DNA of 64,000 nucleotides, taken from Petasospora fabianii (lineage: Eukaryota; Ascomycota; Saccharomycetes; Phaffomycetales; Wickerhamomycetaceae). A program made the translations under genes and the position numbers. Positions 29,193 to 40,581 of this stretch are shown in pieces. Location: assembly GCA_022641835.1 (NCBI GenBank), contig CP048719.1:372001-436000 (forward strand), in the 5' to 3' direction. The first letter of the stretch is position 1. Every line of letters starts with the position of its first letter. Below the pieces are notes generated by a model. That model ran no database searches. It was not told the origin of the DNA and was given only the letters and a program-made list of their open reading frames with translations.

Positions 29193-31460
29193 ATGAGTAA
29201 CCTCAGTCCGAAGCAAATGGCGAACCACGCCAGACGCAAGTCCTCCTTAGAGGAGCTGGATCCTTTCCAGCGGGCAGAGGACTACTACGGCCCAAAGACA
29301 GACCCTGCTCGTGCTCCTCAAAACTCACGTGTCGGTCGAGTCAGAACTCAATCAGTTAACGAGAATATGAGTACTTTGAAAATGGCTTTCAAGGATGAGT
29401 TTAGGTCCAGCATTAAGCGTCGTGGATCTCAGGATGCCGCAGGTGTCTCCACGGGACATAGAGGTCGTCGTTTCTTCATCGCCGATATTGATGCCACGTT
29501 GAAAGAATTGCTGCAGTCAGAGGATACCGATAACAACTGCCAGATCACCATTGAGGACACGGGTCCAAAAGTCCTGAAGTTGGGTACTATGAACTCCAAC
29601 GGTTACAAGCAGGCTGACATCAGAGGAACTTACATGCTGTCAAACTTGCTCCAGGAGCTCACCATTGCCAAGCGCTTTGGTCGTCAGCAGATGATCCTTG
29701 ATGAGGCCAGACTCAATGAAAATCCAGTAGACAGACTCTCAAGACTCATCTCAACCCAATTCTGGAAGAACTTGACCAGACGTATTGAAGCTGGAAATAT
29801 TGGAGAATTCGCTAAGGACACCAAGATTCCATCCAACCCAAGAATTTACATCCCATATGACTGTCCTCAACAATACGAATACTTTTCCAACATCTCAAAG
29901 GAACACCCAGACTTGAATTTGGAAGTTGAGTATCTCCCTAAGGATATCACTCCAGAGTATGTCAAATCCATCAACACACGTCCGGGACTTCTTGCCCTTG
30001 CCATGGCAAAGGAGCATGACCCTGAGACTGGCGAAGAGACCCTCACAGGATTCCCTTATATTGTCCCCGGGGGACGTTTCAACGAGTTGTATGGATGGGA
30101 TTCATACATGGAATCTCTTGGACTCATCTTGAACAACAAGACTGAACTTGCCCGTGGAATGGTTGAACATTTCATCTTTGAGATTGAACACTATGGCAAG
30201 ATCCTCAATGCCAACAGATCGTACTATCTCGCCAGATCCCAACCACCATTCCTTACAGACATGGCACATCGTGTGTTCAAAGCAATGGGTGGTGTTCAGA
30301 ATGGCGACGCTTTGGATTTGCTCAAGAGGGCACTAAGGGCAGCAATTAAGGAGTACAAGACTGTGTGGACCACTTCTCCGAGATATGATGAAAAGACTGG
30401 ACTGTCATGCTACCATCCTGCTGGTTTGGGTATTCCTCCAGAGACTGAGCCTACCCATTTCGATTCAGTTTTGGGTCCATATGCCCTAAAGTATTGTATT
30501 TCCATCGAGGAGTTTAGAGACAAGTACAATGATGGAAGCATCGAGGAACCAGCCTTGGACGATTATTTCACACACGATCGTGCCGTGAGAGAATCTGGAC
30601 ATGACACCTCGTACAGATTGGAAGGTATCTCTGCCAACTTGGCTACAATTGATTTGAACTCGTTGTTGTACAAGTATGAAGTTGATATTGGTGAATACAT
30701 TGAGAACTACTTTGGTGGTTCATTCACGGCACTTGATGGCACTGTTGAGACACCAGACTCTTGGAAGGAGAAGGCGAAGAAGAGAAAGGAATCTATCAAC
30801 AAGCACTTGTGGAATGAAGAGAAGGGAATGTACTTTGACTACAATGTTAAGTTGCAGTTGCAATCACAATACGAATCTGCGACTACTTTCTGGGCACTTT
30901 GGGCTGGACATGCCTCAAAGGAACAAGCTGAGAAACTAACCAAGTCGGTTTCGTTGTTTGAAGAACTTGGTGGTCTTGCCGCTGGTACTGAAAAGAGTCG
31001 TGGTGAGATTTCACTTGATAGACCTTCTAGACAATGGGATTACCCATTTGGTTGGGCTCCACAACAGATTCTTGCATGGGTTGGATTTGCCAAATATGGA
31101 TATGAAAATATTACGAGAAGATTGGCTTATCGCTGGTTATACTTGATGACAAAGGCATTTGTTGATTACAATGGTATCGTTGTTGAGAAGTATGACGTCA
31201 CAAGAGCTACTGATCCACATAGGGTTGAAGCTGAGTATGGTAACCAAGGTTCTGATTTCAAAGGTGTTGCTACTGAAGGATTTGGCTGGGTCAATGCCAG
31301 TTACATTGTTGGGCTGACGTATTTGGAGAACCGAGCAAGAAGGGCGTTGGGTGCGTGTACTCCACCAGATGTTTTCTTTAGAAGCATCAAGGCACCGGAA
31401 GAGAGGGCCAGATATGCGTTGGATATACACAAAGACCAGAAGCCAGTGTTCAGTCTTTGA
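29193..31460 (+). CDS. NTH1: Neutral (cytosolic) trehalase
   Basis: Hydrolyses intracellular trehalose to glucose and is activated by PKA phosphorylation plus 14-3-3 binding. The 755-residue GH37 enzyme keeps the regulatory N-terminus: PKA-type sites at Ser17 (RRKS), Ser54 (RVRTQS) and Ser79 (RRGS), then an EF-hand-like calcium loop D111-x-D113-x-N115 ending in D122. Catalytic-domain signatures are PGGRF (292-296) with [15 protein letters not shown], and [10 protein letters not shown] (614-623). The presence of these regulatory sites separates it from acid trehalase. It follows YRB1 head to head. S. cerevisiae has two copies (NTH1/NTH2); only one is visible here. Confidence 0.96.
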   Translation: MSNLSPKQMANHARRKSSLEELDPFQRAEDYYGPKTDPARAPQNSRVGRVRTQSVNENMSTLKMAFKDEFRSSIKRRGSQDAAGVSTGHRGRRFFIADIDATLKELLQSEDTDNNCQITIEDTGPKVLKLGTMNSNGYKQADIRGTYMLSNLLQELTIAKRFGRQQMILDEARLNENPVDRLSRLISTQFWKNLTRRIEAGNIGEFAKDTKIPSNPRIYIPYDCPQQYEYFSNISKEHPDLNLEVEYLPKDITPEYVKSINTRPGLLALAMAKEHDPETGEETLTGFPYIVPGGRFNELYGWDSYMESLGLILNNKTELARGMVEHFIFEIEHYGKILNANRSYYLARSQPPFLTDMAHRVFKAMGGVQNGDALDLLKRALRAAIKEYKTVWTTSPRYDEKTGLSCYHPAGLGIPPETEPTHFDSVLGPYALKYCISIEEFRDKYNDGSIEEPALDDYFTHDRAVRESGHDTSYRLEGISANLATIDLNSLLYKYEVDIGEYIENYFGGSFTALDGTVETPDSWKEKAKKRKESINKHLWNEEKGMYFDYNVKLQLQSQYESATTFWALWAGHASKEQAEKLTKSVSLFEELGGLAAGTEKSRGEISLDRPSRQWDYPFGWAPQQILAWVGFAKYGYENITRRLAYRWLYLMTKAFVDYNGIVVEKYDVTRATDPHRVEAEYGNQGSDFKGVATEGFGWVNASYIVGLTYLENRARRALGACTPPDVFFRSIKAPEERARYALDIHKDQKPVFSL

Positions 31461-33969
31461 ACGTCATAGTTTATACTTCAATCAGAGATTTTCACTTGTG
31501 ATTTCATCGATTGATTATTGGCTAGATGTAGTAACTTGCTAACGGAACGTTATCTCCTAAGCCGTATCCAATGTGACGTGGATGAGATCTGTACGACGCG
31601 CAGACGATCGCGAATGACACAGGTATCAGATGAAGCCAGATCTCCAGCGGACGGGATGAGTGACAATTCTTATTAAATGTATGTTTCTGGTCGTTTGTTG
31701 TTATATTGTTATTTCGATTACTGAAGTATTGGGACCATAAATAGCGTCTCTTTAATGGTTGATTAGGGCCATTGGATAAATTTATTTACATGTGTTCCCC
31801 AGTCATACTCGCGATAAGAAGAATGTCCTTAAGCCGGCTTGCTCGATAGACAGAGCAATGTACCTTCCGTATAAGCCACATTAAGTGTATGGCTATTACC
31901 TACACGTCCTATGATGACATGAAGGCAAAAAGATATTCACCAGGAGGGATCGATATCATCCGCCTTATTATCATCATCATCATCGCGAGCGACTGCACTC
32001 GATGCAATTATCAACTTCTTCTTAAGTGAATAACTTCTGGATGTTCTTTTTCTGTATCATGTAACATGAGGTATGTTGTCTGCATCCCTAGTGCTAATCA
32101 TTTCCTGATTAGTGAATGTAGGTGTGTGGGTGTTTACGATGTGTACGATATGTGTCGGGACCATTACCAGTATCGGACAAAGGTGATACCAATTCGAGGA
32201 TACACTGCAACAAGGGTATGATAGTTGTGGAGAGAGGCGGCAGTGGTATGTGAAGAAAACACATAGTATATCACTTCAGGTCATTACTTAGTTGTTTAGG
32301 TTTTTTTCGTTTATGTCTATGTTGTGTAGGTTTATAGTCCGAGGTCTAGAAGCCAGCGATCGTCCCAAGTGTATACGATATGGGCTGTGGATAAGGGCGG
32401 TTGATGCTACCCTGGACTTTTAGATGAAGAGTAAAGAGTTGTAGTTGGATGAGGGGGCTAACTAAAAAGGAACCACCTGGTTTGCTGGCGCTGGTGGGCT
32501 TGCCTACGAACTGTTCCATGACATCGTTTCCGCTGTGCTTGAACGCTGCAGCGATTCATCCATGGTTATTTCATGTGGTCCATCAAAGGTTCATTTAATT
32601 ACCGAGTAGTTGGCTAGTCTTCGGGAATGATGCATTTCATACTTGCCAGTGGAGCATAGTGATCGCATCCCCGCCTTTATAAGGTTGCACCTGATCATAT
32701 AAGGCATCAAATGACGTTGCTGGGCGGAACATCGAACACCTACCCAGGGGCAAAAGGCAGTGTACACGGTTAAATGGTATGTCAGTGTGTACTGGCAAGT
32801 TGCAAGTGTCAACGCAGCCCACGGTTCGTAAGTATTAATTTATAATAATAATACACCAAGGCATTGTTCGTGAGTAAATTAGGCACTTCTATTCCATGGC
32901 CGTTTTAACCATTTCCATGCAAACGGTAAACACAAGAAACTGAGAAGTATAGTGTCTGCTAAATATAGAGAGCCGTTTGGGTGACGTTAGCGCTTGTGAG
33001 GGGAGTCGAGTGGGAGGGGTGGCTGGCGCAGAGCAGGTGCCAGCCATGAGCCCGAGACAGAGCAAGCTGCCAAGACGCTTCTCTGTGCGTGCGAAAACCA
33101 ATTCCTGCCTAGGAGGTGGATTCCTTCCACTGGGAGGGTGGCAGAGGCAGGTGTCGCGACTCTGGGCCAGCCCAGCTGCCAGCGTACCTTCTTATCAGAG
33201 TTGCTCTTGTATTATGAAGGAAATTGCAGTGTTAAGACAAATCTTTCCAGGTGGTTTGTATCTAGATAGTATCATCACAGAAAAGACACACCGAGCCTAT
33301 ATTCGGGAAAACTAGTGTCCGGAAGTTGTTGTTTGAGATTGAGAAATGCATGTTCCCACCGCACGACGCGTCAGCCCCCGCGACTTTTAAGGTTCGATCT
33401 ACCGGTGACAGGAGCGCGACTATGCTGAAATTGTTACAGTGTAAAGGCACGCCGCGTATGTCGTATGTCTTGTCTTCTGGAAGGGGTATTTTTTGGGATC
33501 TATTGGGTGTTATTTGAGTATGGAGGGATATAGTTCACCAGTAGTGGGTGGACCATTCCATCAGTTTAGCTCAATAACATCAGCATCATTAGTATAGGAG
33601 CTTACCACCCCCCAATCCCCCCCAGGTTGCTTATCGCAAATCACAGATGCGTCTCCGCAATAAAGGTAGGTCTCATCCCTCGGTCGTGTTTCACCACCTC
33701 AACTCAACTCACCGAAACGCGCAAGGCATCTCTGTCCCCCCTGGCCCAGAACCAAGGCGTGCCCCTCATGCAACTGTACTATATATATATATATTCCCGA
33801 GAAGCCCCCACCTCTGCCTCAGCCTCTAACCTTCACGTACTATACACACCCCTTTGTCTCGAAGCCCCCCGTGCGAACACCCACACACTCCCACTCACTC
33901 ACTAATTCGGAGACACACACACATATACATATACATAAGTGAACACCTCTTTCGCTTCCAACTCGCAAA
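31461..33969. other. 2.5-kb gene desert before EXG1
   Basis: The longest gap in the window. No ORF above about 110 codons looks real, and I could not find a tRNA, snRNA signature or large repeats. It contains a short ATC microsatellite near 31967-31984, C-rich tracts near 33603-33623, and just before EXG1 a TA run (33780-33794) and CA/TA-rich leader sequence. It may hold an unrecognised non-coding RNA, an origin or a centromere, or just a long regulated promoter. Confidence 0.5.
33780..33794. repeat. TA dinucleotide run, probable TATA region of EXG1
   Basis: Seven TA repeats lie about 176 bases before the EXG1 ATG and may serve as its TATA element. Confidence 0.5.
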
Positions 33970-35232
33970 ATGTTCGCTCTAAACACACTGCTTACACTCG
34001 TTGTAGCAGCCACAACTACCTTAGCGGCCCCTATCGCGTCGCGTGGTGGTGCCCAGATGTACAAGAGAGGATGGGACTATGAAAATGATAAGATTAGAGG
34101 TGTCAATATTGGTGGCTGGCTCGTTCTAGAACCATTTATCACACCTTCTCTCTTTGAGGCTTTTGGCGATAATGTCCCAGTTGATGAATACCATTACAAC
34201 CAGTACCTCGACCCAGAACTTGCAGCTTCTCGTCTTCACCAACATTGGTCCTCTTGGATCACCGAGCAGGATTTTGAATCCATTGCTGGTGCAGGTTTGA
34301 ACATGGTTAGAATCCCAATCGGTTATTGGGCATTCCAACTCTTGGACTCGGACCCATACACACAGGGTCAAGAGGCTTACTTAGACCAAGCCATTGAGTG
34401 GGCTAGAAAATACAATTTGAAAGTTTGGGTTGACTTGCACGGTGCCCCAGGCTCTCAAAATGGATTTGATAACTCAGGTTTGAGAGATTCTTATGATTTC
34501 CAGAATGGTGACAACCAGCAAATCACCTTGAACGTTCTCCAATACATCTTTGAGAAGTATGGTACCTCTGACTACGATGATGTCATCATTGGTCTTGAAT
34601 TGCTTAACGAGCCATTGGGACCAGCCCTCGATATGTCCAAGCTTGACGCCTTTTGGGATTCAGCATACTGGAACTTGAGAAACACTGGTTCCGTTGCCAA
34701 CGCTGTCATCCAGGATGGATTCACACAACCTGGTTACTTTGATGACAAATTCTTGCTTGACACTTACTGGGGTGTTGTCATTGATCACCACCATTACCAA
34801 GTGTTCTCCGAAGGTGAACTCTCTAGAAGCATTGATGAGCACATTGGTGTCGCTTGTCAATGGGGTGGTGAATCCGCCGTTGAGTACCATTGGAACCTCT
34901 GTGGTGAGTGGTCTGCTGCCCTCACTGATTGTGCCAAGTGGTTGAACGGTGTTGGTCGTGGTGCTCGTTACGACGCCTCTTACTCTTCTAGTACTTACCT
35001 CGGTTCATGTGAGGGCTCCCAGGATATTACCACATGGGATGACAACAAGAAGTCGAACTACAGACGTTATATTGAGGCTCAACTTGATGCCTTTGAACAA
35101 CGTGGTGGTTGGATCTTCTGGACTTGGAAGACTGAAACAACTCTCGAATGGGACTTCCAAAAGTTGTCTTACTACGGACTCTTCCCATCCCCATTGGACT
35201 CCAGAACTTACCCAAACCAGTGTAACTTCTGA
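33970..35232 (+). CDS. EXG1: Secreted exo-1,3-beta-glucanase, GH5
   Basis: Cell-wall exo-beta-1,3-glucanase. The 420-residue preproenzyme begins with a signal peptide (about 1-20, [20 protein letters not shown]), a short propeptide ending at a Kex2-type Lys-Arg (MYKR, near 33), and then the mature start [30 protein letters not shown]. The acid/base Glu214 is in LLNEPLG and the likely nucleophile is Glu313 in LCGEWS. The [16 protein letters not shown] and IFWTWKTE segments are typical of Exg1. The length is close to S. cerevisiae Exg1 (448). Codon use is strongly biased, suggesting high expression. Confidence 0.96.
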   Translation: MFALNTLLTLVVAATTTLAAPIASRGGAQMYKRGWDYENDKIRGVNIGGWLVLEPFITPSLFEAFGDNVPVDEYHYNQYLDPELAASRLHQHWSSWITEQDFESIAGAGLNMVRIPIGYWAFQLLDSDPYTQGQEAYLDQAIEWARKYNLKVWVDLHGAPGSQNGFDNSGLRDSYDFQNGDNQQITLNVLQYIFEKYGTSDYDDVIIGLELLNEPLGPALDMSKLDAFWDSAYWNLRNTGSVANAVIQDGFTQPGYFDDKFLLDTYWGVVIDHHHYQVFSEGELSRSIDEHIGVACQWGGESAVEYHWNLCGEWSAALTDCAKWLNGVGRGARYDASYSSSTYLGSCEGSQDITTWDDNKKSNYRRYIEAQLDAFEQRGGWIFWTWKTETTLEWDFQKLSYYGLFPSPLDSRTYPNQCNF

Positions 35233-35869
35233 TTGACTATTTTGTTTTGTTTATTTGTCACTGTTTCCTCAACAAACCTTGCATTCCTCCCATGATCTTA
35301 CGCATGTGTACTATCGTCTCCTCCTTGATCAGTGAGAGATGTACACAAACTTTTTTTCCACTTCGTTCTTTCGTTGTTTAACCATTGCGAGTACTTGTTG
35401 CTTAGTACCGTTCTGGTTTTGCATCTGTTTCTACGATCGTTGATTTGCAACGTTCATGACACGCTTGTGTCTTTCTCCGTTCTTCTTTTACACCACACCA
35501 ATTATCACTCATGTTTGTTGTCTCCCTTGTTTATCTCCTTTTTCTTTGCTCAATTCACTTGTTCCCAATTACGATGAAAAGCGATATGTTTCAAACAGTT
35601 AATTCTCTTGATGTAGAACACGATAACAAGCTTTAGTAGCGGTGTGGCGTAGAGCCATGATTGCGCCGCGATGGTAAACTGGCACCCAAGACACGTGCAA
35701 AAGTTACCCCTGAACCACCACGGCAATCTACAATTTCACCAGTTAAACAATGAACCTTGAAATTACTATACAACCAGTGTGTGCGTGACGAAGATGATAA
35801 ATACAAAAAAGAACCGAATCATGAGTCAATCAATGAACTCCCAAAATCATGCCTCTTTGATTTGCTTTC
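35233..35869. other. Convergent 3' region, EXG1 and SHM2
   Basis: A 637-bp gap between stop codons, pyrimidine-rich on the + strand after EXG1. A tRNA-like string on the minus strand near 35640-35730 does not fold properly (see rejected items). A CACGTG occurs near 35693. Confidence 0.55.
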
Positions 35870-37279
35870 TTAAACAGACAATGGGAACTCACCAGCCCAG
35901 TCAAAGATCTCCTTCTTCTTCTGAGAAAGCTCATCGGAACCTTCCTGGATCTTAGCCTTGAAGTCCTTAAGTCTGTTAGCATCCTTTGGTAAGGACTCCT
36001 GAACGGACTTAGCGTACTTAACAGCCCAGTCAATGTGGTGAGCAATCTTCTTGAAGTCCTCCTCACCAAGACCTCTAGTGGTCATGGCTGGGGCACCAAT
36101 TCTGACACCACCTGGGACAAGAGCAGACTTGTCACCTGGAATGGAGTTCTTGTTAAGAGCGATGTTAATGTTCTCACAAACAGTCTCGATACGAGCACCA
36201 TCGATACCCTTGTCTCTGAGGGAGACGAGAACCATGTGAGAGTCAGTACCGTTAGAAACGAGAGTGTAGTCCAAAGCCTTGAACTCCTCCTCGAGGGCCT
36301 TGGCGTTCTTAAGAACCTGCTCCTGGTAAGCCTTGAACTCTGGGGTAGCAGCCTGCTTCAAAGCGGTGGCAAGAGCAGTAATGGTGTGGTTGTGAGGACC
36401 ACCCTGGTGACCTGGGAAAACGGAGAAGTTGATTGGGTTCTCCAAATCGTAGAGAACCTCCTTACCAGTCTTCTGGTTAACCGATCTGACACCTCTTCTG
36501 AAGAAGATCATAGCACCTCTTGGACCTCTAAGGGACTTGTGAGTGGTGGTGGTGACGATATCAGCGTACTCGAATGGAGATGGGATGACACCAGCAGCGA
36601 TCAAACCAGAAATGTGAGCCATGTCGACAACGAGGTAAGCACCAACCTTGTCGGCAATCTCTCTCATTCTCTTGTAGTCGATGAGTCTGCAGTAAGCAGA
36701 GGTACCGGCAACGAGGACCTTTGGTCTGAAAAGAACAGCGTTCTTCTCAAGGGTGTCGTAATCAATGATACCAGTCTCGAGATCAACTCTGTATGGCATG
36801 GTCTCAAAGTAAGTGGAGACGGCAGAGATCTTTCTAGTGTCGGTTTGGTAACCGTGGGACAAGTGACCACCGTGTGGAAGATCAAGACCCATCAATCTCT
36901 CGTGTGGCTTCATGATAGCCTGGTAAACCTGAAGGTTAGCTGGAGAACCGGAAAGGGTTTGGACGTTAACACCCCACTTCTCCTTGTCGAGGTGGAAGGC
37001 CTCAAGGGCTCTCTTCTGACAGAGCAACTCAATTCTGTCAATGTGTTCATTACCACCGTAGTAACGGGCACCTGGGTAACCCTCAGAGTACTTGTTACAC
37101 ATTGGGGTTCCAAGAGCGTCAAAGACGGCGGTGGAGGTGAAGTTCTCAGAGGCGATGAGCACGATGGAGTGTCTCTGTCTGTCAATCTCATCCTTAATGA
37201 TGGATTCAACCTCTGGATCGGTGTCCTTGAGGTGACCCTCGACGAGCTGTCTGTGAGATTCTGGAAGAGCGTATGGCAT
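35870..37279 (-). CDS. SHM2: Cytosolic serine hydroxymethyltransferase
   Basis: PLP enzyme that interconverts serine and glycine and loads one-carbon units onto tetrahydrofolate. The 469-residue product is exactly the length of S. cerevisiae Shm2 and nearly collinear with it. The PLP-binding Lys248 sits in [13 protein letters not shown]; other signatures are [17 protein letters not shown] and [16 protein letters not shown]. The start at 37279 (MPYAL) lacks a mitochondrial presequence, so this is the cytosolic form. The promoter has three TGACTC motifs and a TATA box. AGX1 follows upstream in the same orientation. Confidence 0.98.
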   Translation of the reverse strand: MPYALPESHRQLVEGHLKDTDPEVESIIKDEIDRQRHSIVLIASENFTSTAVFDALGTPMCNKYSEGYPGARYYGGNEHIDRIELLCQKRALEAFHLDKEKWGVNVQTLSGSPANLQVYQAIMKPHERLMGLDLPHGGHLSHGYQTDTRKISAVSTYFETMPYRVDLETGIIDYDTLEKNAVLFRPKVLVAGTSAYCRLIDYKRMREIADKVGAYLVVDMAHISGLIAAGVIPSPFEYADIVTTTTHKSLRGPRGAMIFFRRGVRSVNQKTGKEVLYDLENPINFSVFPGHQGGPHNHTITALATALKQAATPEFKAYQEQVLKNAKALEEEFKALDYTLVSNGTDSHMVLVSLRDKGIDGARIETVCENINIALNKNSIPGDKSALVPGGVRIGAPAMTTRGLGEEDFKKIAHHIDWAVKYAKSVQESLPKDANRLKDFKAKIQEGSDELSQKKKEIFDWAGEFPLSV

Positions 37280-37367
37280 TTTCAATGGGTGATTGGTTAA
37301 TAGACCTTAGTGCACACCTAAAATTTCCTCTAATAAACCATCGATCCCATGTGGCCCATCTCCACTC

Positions 37368-37373
37368 TTTATA
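37368..37373 (-). promoter_or_regulatory. TATA box of SHM2
   Basis: ATATAAAG on the minus strand, 89 bases before the SHM2 ATG. Confidence 0.6.
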
Positions 37374-37441
37374 TCACACAAAATTTTCACATGTGTTGCC
37401 CCCAGGGCAATTTCGCGCCCAATCGTATCTGTGGGGATCAG

Positions 37442-37684
37442 AGTCAGGCCCTTTTCTTTATATGGGAAAATACTAACATTATGTGACAGAAGAGCGCGAG
37501 ACTCGGGGCATAGACTCGGGAATCCATTATTGATTTGGCTGATTTATGTGTCACTTTACGCACTAATAGACAGATGGGGTTGGAGTCATCCTTCCTTTAC
37601 ACTTGGGTACTCCTAGACTTGGTATCCTTGACTTCTCCTGTAGCGGGCCGGAATTGCTCCCTATGACCCCATGACCCATGACTC
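37442..37684. promoter_or_regulatory. Three TGACTC (Gcn4/Bas1-type) motifs
   Basis: GAGTCA at 37442-37447 and 37583-37588 and TGACTC at 37679-37684. Both-strand chance expectation in this gap is about 0.3. SHM2 is a known Bas1/Bas2 target in S. cerevisiae. Confidence 0.5.
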
Positions 37685-37866
37685 CTCGAGGACCTCAGTG
37701 CTCATCCTCGCGGTCACCTGCAAGCACGTCATACAGGGTACGCTGTCTGTCAAATCACAACTCCATCGTTTCTAAACAATTTGATCTACAATAAGTAATC
37801 ATTCATATTCTTAAGTTTGTTAATTGTTTTGTTTAGTTGGTTTTTAGTAGGTGTTGAGATTACAGC

Positions 37867-39012
37867 TCACTTCTTGAAACCTTGCTCCTCAAGAGCCTCC
37901 TTGATGGCCCTAACAGCAGCATCGATATGGCCCAACTTTGGATCAAGAGCAGAAACACCCATGTGCCCGACACGGAAGTATTTACCAACAAGATCCTTGT
38001 GGATACCACCAGCAACAATCACACCTTTCTGATAAACAGAAGCAATAAACTTCGCACCATCAATACCTTCTGGGAAGTAGGCAGCGGTAAGACCTGAAGC
38101 GGCAACCTCTGGCTTAACAGGGACAATAGAGATACCCAAGTCTGCAAGATCTTTCTTGAATTTTTGTGAAACCTCCTTATTCTTTTGGAATCTAGCGTCA
38201 AGACCCCCTTCAAGGATCTCCTTGAGGGACACTCTGAGAGCGTTGACAGTCTGAATAGCTGGTGTAGCAAAGTAAGATGGTTTACCAGCTTCAAAGTTAA
38301 TAAGGTTTGGCAACCATCTTTGCAACGAGGCAAAGAAGGAAGATTGAACTGGTCTTTCCAATGCACGCTTAATAGCACGCTCAGACAAGAAACCAACAGA
38401 TAATCCAGATGGAACACCAATAGCCTTCTGCGAAGCAGACAAAACGTAGTCGAGACCCCATTTGGTGAATTCAATGTTCTCAACACCAACAGAGCAAACA
38501 CCATCAACCACAATCAAAGTCTCTGGAGAGATCTTTTTAGCGGTAGCAGCAACGGCCTCGATATCGGACACAACGGCTGTGGATGTATCAACGTGGGTAA
38601 CAGTGATAACGGAGTACTTCTTTGAGGCGAGAGCTTTTTCAACTTCAGAAATGGCAACGGAATCACCAACTGGAGCAGTGATAACATCAACATTAGCACC
38701 ATAGACTCTTAAACAGTCGGCAAATGAATCGGAAAAGAAACCTGTGGAGAGCACCAAGACATTGTCACCTGGGTACACCAAATTGGAAGCAGTGATATCC
38801 CAACCGAGAGTACCGGACCCGGCAACAACAACACCTTGATCCTTTTCATTTGTGGACTTGAAAAGCTTTCGAAGGTCCTTAAGAGCAGATTGGAAAATGG
38901 AGATAAAAGCTGGGGAAGTGTGAGAGAGCGATTGGATCGACTGGGCTTCACGGACAGCCTCGGAAACACAGATTGGACCCGGAATAAGTAAGATATGATC
39001 GTCTTGAGACAT
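37867..39012 (-). CDS. AGX1: Alanine:glyoxylate aminotransferase
   Basis: PLP class-V aminotransferase that makes glycine from glyoxylate and alanine. From the ATG at 39012 the product is 381 residues (S. cerevisiae Agx1 is 385), starting MSQDDHILLIPGPICVSEAV. Key features are SLSHTSPAF, GSGTLGWDI, VTHVDTSTAVVSD, PLP Lys196 in SASQKAIGVPSG, and GGIHKDLVGKYFRVGHMGV. An in-frame ATG at 39159 would add a 49-residue basic, hydroxylated N-terminus resembling a mitochondrial presequence, but a TATA box lies between the two starts, so the shorter form is probably the main product. It is tandem with SHM2, another glycine-forming enzyme. Confidence 0.93.
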   Translation of the reverse strand: MSQDDHILLIPGPICVSEAVREAQSIQSLSHTSPAFISIFQSALKDLRKLFKSTNEKDQGVVVAGSGTLGWDITASNLVYPGDNVLVLSTGFFSDSFADCLRVYGANVDVITAPVGDSVAISEVEKALASKKYSVITVTHVDTSTAVVSDIEAVAATAKKISPETLIVVDGVCSVGVENIEFTKWGLDYVLSASQKAIGVPSGLSVGFLSERAIKRALERPVQSSFFASLQRWLPNLINFEAGKPSYFATPAIQTVNALRVSLKEILEGGLDARFQKNKEVSQKFKKDLADLGISIVPVKPEVAASGLTAAYFPEGIDGAKFIASVYQKGVIVAGGIHKDLVGKYFRVGHMGVSALDPKLGHIDAAVRAIKEALEEQGFKK

Positions 39013-39095
39013 TGTGCTGTTATTTCTATTAATTTGAAGAGGAACTAAAGTGGCAATTGTTGGACGAAACTTAGGGACAAGTGGGAATCCCGTGG

Positions 39096-39103
39096 TATTT
39101 ATA
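39096..39103 (-). promoter_or_regulatory. TATA box between the two AGX1 starts
   Basis: TATAAATA on the minus strand, 84 bases upstream of the ATG at 39012 and downstream of the ATG at 39159. Confidence 0.55.
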
Positions 39104-40486
39104 CGGCCACGCAATTTCGCGGGGTTGGACGGTTTCTTGAGCAGGTGGAGAAGAAGCATTGTTTTGAAGAAATGAGAGCTCGAAATTTCCCTGGGTTTCA
39201 ATTTATTTGATGATGCACATAGAAAGAAGGGGAGAGATCAATACGAGTGTGTTGTTGCCTCTGGATGTCCTGAGGTTAGTGCGATCGTTCTTTCTTGTGA
39301 GTTAATAAGAGGATTTGGTACCTTTCTCCCCCGACCTTAATTTCGCAAGCCGATTATCATTTTGACGGAATCACCTCGTTGTCCCGCGCTATTGGCCAGC
39401 CAAAAAGGATTATCCCGCTTTCTGCCTAGACGGGTTTTCAATTGTCTGCCTGGCGCTACCTGGCTGGAAAGGATGGGGGCAGAGAAGCCTTCTACTCTAG
39501 GCAGGAAATCCGGCGATCTCCGGTGAGCCGGGCAGAAGTTTCGCGCATGCGTTTTGGTGGGGGAAGGTGGGGCCGCCATAAGTAAGAAGTTTGATTATAT
39601 ATACGATTCATAAATAGCTTGTAAGGTCCCAGCTTATCATTTTAGAGATTGTTAAAGATGGTATGATAATGATGGTGGTGATCTTTTTTGTTTGATCCTA
39701 AAAAAAAAAATCAATCTGAATATTTCAATAGTAATTAATATTCAAAGAATAAAATGCGAAATAATTTATTTCTGGTATGAAAAGCTTTATTTGCAACCAG
39801 AAATATTTTATTACGCTATTTTATAATGAACTCAGTCGCTTGATGCATGAACATTACCATCAGCGCGGTGCTGTGTTTTTGTGGGGTAGTTTGCATTAAC
39901 CCGATCCATAACCTTTTGATGACTTAAGTAAATAGCTCCGTTTGGTCAATTGTGGGAGAACAAGACATGCGCCATATTTTACAAAAGCTTACTTGTTATT
40001 AAGGCATTGGGACAAAACTCCACTATTGTAGTGTTAGAAGAAAGATATAGCATAGAGATATCATGGACGGTATTGAGATGACTAAATAGAAAACCCACCT
40101 ATTGTCTACGACTCTTTACTCATTTGTCTTATATATATTTTGGGACATTTCACAGATGGTCTTCATCCTTCCCTCCAGAAAGACCGTACCAGGGGCACAA
40201 GAGGACCCTACTATCTACTAACTTCTCATCAATTCACTCAAGATGACTGAATGTACAACTACTCCAACAAGATACACACTCAGAGGATAAAGAACGACTA
40301 TAACCGACTTGCCGTTGTCGCCGGACGCACCGCACCAGGTATAGAGCGCGCACGTAAGCCGCGGCTCCCCAGATTTTGTAACGCGCGCAAAGTTGCCGAG
40401 GTGCCAAAACTCAGTTCCCCCGCAAAACACACAATTTGGTACAGGCGGGGTGGTGAGCGGTCATCGCAGGCAGCAATATATAAAAG

Positions 40487-40496
40487 CACCCCACCC
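40487..40496 (+). promoter_or_regulatory. TATA box of FOX2
   Basis: TATATAAAAG lies 86 bases before the FOX2 ATG. Confidence 0.65.
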
Positions 40497-40581
40497 ACCA
40501 CCAGGACTAGGTACGATATCACACATACACACTTCCGCCCTTTAGAGAGAGAGACATCAAATCATAAAACAGTTAATCACA

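Larger units (their letters stand above)
37280..37866. promoter_or_regulatory. SHM2 promoter region
   Basis: A 587-bp gap between SHM2 and the end of AGX1, carrying a TATA box and three Gcn4/Bas1-type motifs listed below. Confidence 0.7.
39013..40581. other. Divergent AGX1/FOX2 region with an AT-rich patch
   Basis: A 1.57-kb gap. It includes the possible AGX1 N-terminal extension (to 39159). About 39,700-39,830 is strikingly AT-rich and contains a 10-bp inverted repeat (TATTTCTGGT/ACCAGAAATA), making it a candidate replication origin. I see no gene. Confidence 0.5.

Noticed and set aside
35640-35730. Minus-strand tRNA-like string with GTGGTTCAGGGGTA
   Set aside because: Resembles a D-arm, but the anticodon and T arms do not pair and there is no B-box; at most a decayed tRNA.
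36035-37300. 421-codon ORF antisense to SHM2
   Set aside because: Mirror effect of strong codon bias in a highly expressed gene; the sense frame is a full-length SHM2. The same applies to long antisense frames over pirin and YRB1.
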